Assembly (NCBI RefSeq): GCF_037893015.1
Contig: NC_133658.1
Location: forward strand, 884,733,038 to 884,797,037
Reading direction: 5' to 3'
Source: Macrotis lagotis
Lineage: Eukaryota; Chordata; Mammalia; Peramelemorphia; Peramelidae
Length of the DNA stretch: 64,000 bases
Shown: piece after piece, positions 63,311 through 64,000 of the stretch
Numbering within the stretch: the stretch's first letter is position 1
Layout of the letters: every line of letters begins with the position of its first letter
Translations under genes and position numbers: made by a program
The notes under the pieces: generated by a model
What the model was told of the DNA's origin: nothing
Databases searched by the model: none
Seen by the model: the letters and a program-made list of their open reading frames with translations, nothing else

Positions 63311-64000
63311 GGAATAATTCAGACCCTGAAAAGTAATTAGTGGCAGGCCAAACTTTTACCTATGACTGGGTTCCTTCTGAATTAGTAGAATAGGAGCTTC
63401 TTGTGGACTCACAGAGTCACTTGATAAATGGAATTTAAAGTGAACTGAATTGATAGGTCCTAGAACGCTTCCCATCCTTTAGACTCTTCAGGCCGTGGAA
63501 ATATTCTGGAGCCTCTATTGTTATAATCAGCAGGATAGTTTAGCTGAGGAACAGCCAAGTAGGTCGATGATCTTTCCTTAAGGACTCTGCCTCTATCCTC
63601 CTTCTGTGCTAATATCTGGGAGTGGAAAAAATTCAAAGGGCCCTTGTTAGGAAAAATCTGTCTTCTGGAGAACTAGGTAATCTACTAAAGGAGTAAACAG
63701 TGACTTTTGGTTTACCTGGGTGTGGGGAGAACATGGAAAGGTAGGGGAAATGTAGAGGTCAGAGAAGTCCTCCTGGAATAGATCTAGATCTATTGGATGG
63801 GACCCCCTCCTTTAGGGAAGCTAGAGATCAAAATTAGTTTCTGAAGTATTTTAACCTGGGGTAAGGGTCTTGAGTCAATATAGCTTTGCAATAGACACAT
63901 TATTAAACAACTTTGTAAAAGCTCTGAGCCCCCAGACAATCTTTGTATTCCAGGTCAAAATGACACTTTCCCAGCCAGGTAAATCCTATGTAGTCAAATA
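63310..64000. other. single-copy DNA to window end
   Basis: No repeat, exon or promoter signal recognised. Confidence 0.35.

Noticed and set aside
1..64000. Bacterial or phage defence, toxin or mobile systems
   Set aside because: SINE, MIR and L2 content throughout shows vertebrate nuclear DNA; there are no operon-like gene runs or ribosome-binding-site patterns.

Overview
This window is mammalian nuclear DNA and is almost certainly marsupial. The evidence is the interspersed-repeat content. Dozens of copies of one tRNA-like SINE head (shared sequence CAGTGGATAGAGCAC...GTTCAAAT) occur with three different 3' tails: a poly-A tail, a tail resembling the end of the BovB/RTE LINE (GGGGTCATGAAGACTCAGACAC), and a longer tail ending in ATCATC repeats. 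From memory these match the Mar1/WSINE/WALLSI-type marsupial SINEs; family names need a RepeatMasker run. Ancient MIR and L2 fragments, a few short marsupial-type L1 3' ends, and many (GA)n/(CT)n microsatellites fill most of the rest. There is no prokaryotic gene, operon, CRISPR array, plasmid or phage signal.

Layout. 1-3.0 kb: MIRs broken by SINE insertions. 3.1-5.5 kb: repeat-poor and GC-rich, with a promoter-like block at 4.79-5.18 kb. 5.5-5.9 kb: an 88-bp tandem array. 6-11.5 kb: mostly single-copy DNA with a GC-rich CCAAT-bearing block at 9.5-9.8 kb. 11.6-12.6 kb: a roughly 75-bp tandem array interrupted by a SINE. 12.6-19.7 kb: MIR/SINE-rich, with a homeodomain/POU-motif-rich single-copy block at 15.75-16.2 kb. 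19.85-20.66 kb: an AT-rich block of unknown origin. 21-28.8 kb: L2, MIR and SINE copies, plus an inverted repeat pair at 26.15/26.9 kb. 28.85-29.27 kb: a 33-bp minisatellite. 30.7 and 33.5 kb: two copies of a roughly 400-bp duplication. 34.06-36.1 kb: a strong CpG island with a TATA-like element and a splice donor. 36.2-37.25 kb: a 28/29-bp minisatellite followed by a 275-bp tandem duplication. 38-64 kb: intron-like DNA with SINEs, microsatellites and long polypyrimidine tracts, with one good candidate coding exon at 45.18-45.42 kb.

Gene content. No complete protein-coding gene is visible, and nearly all open frames lie in repeats, CpG-island or low-complexity DNA. The best gene model is on the + strand. 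It has a mostly untranslated first exon in the CpG island (about 34230-34523, donor GTAAGC), joined to an exon at 45177-45421 (branch point, polypyrimidine tract and AG acceptor, donor GTAAGT). That second exon holds a plausible start codon at 45343. The rest of the gene would lie beyond 64 kb or in exons I could not recognise. I could not name the gene. The promoter-like block at 4.8-5.2 kb has the same architecture and orientation, and could be an alternative promoter of the same gene or a separate transcript.

I found no convincing undescribed biological system. The most useful leads are the two-exon gene model, the local duplications and tandem arrays (several grown from repeat-derived units), the inverted repeat pair, a paralogous empty site for one SINE insertion, and candidate conserved regulatory blocks.
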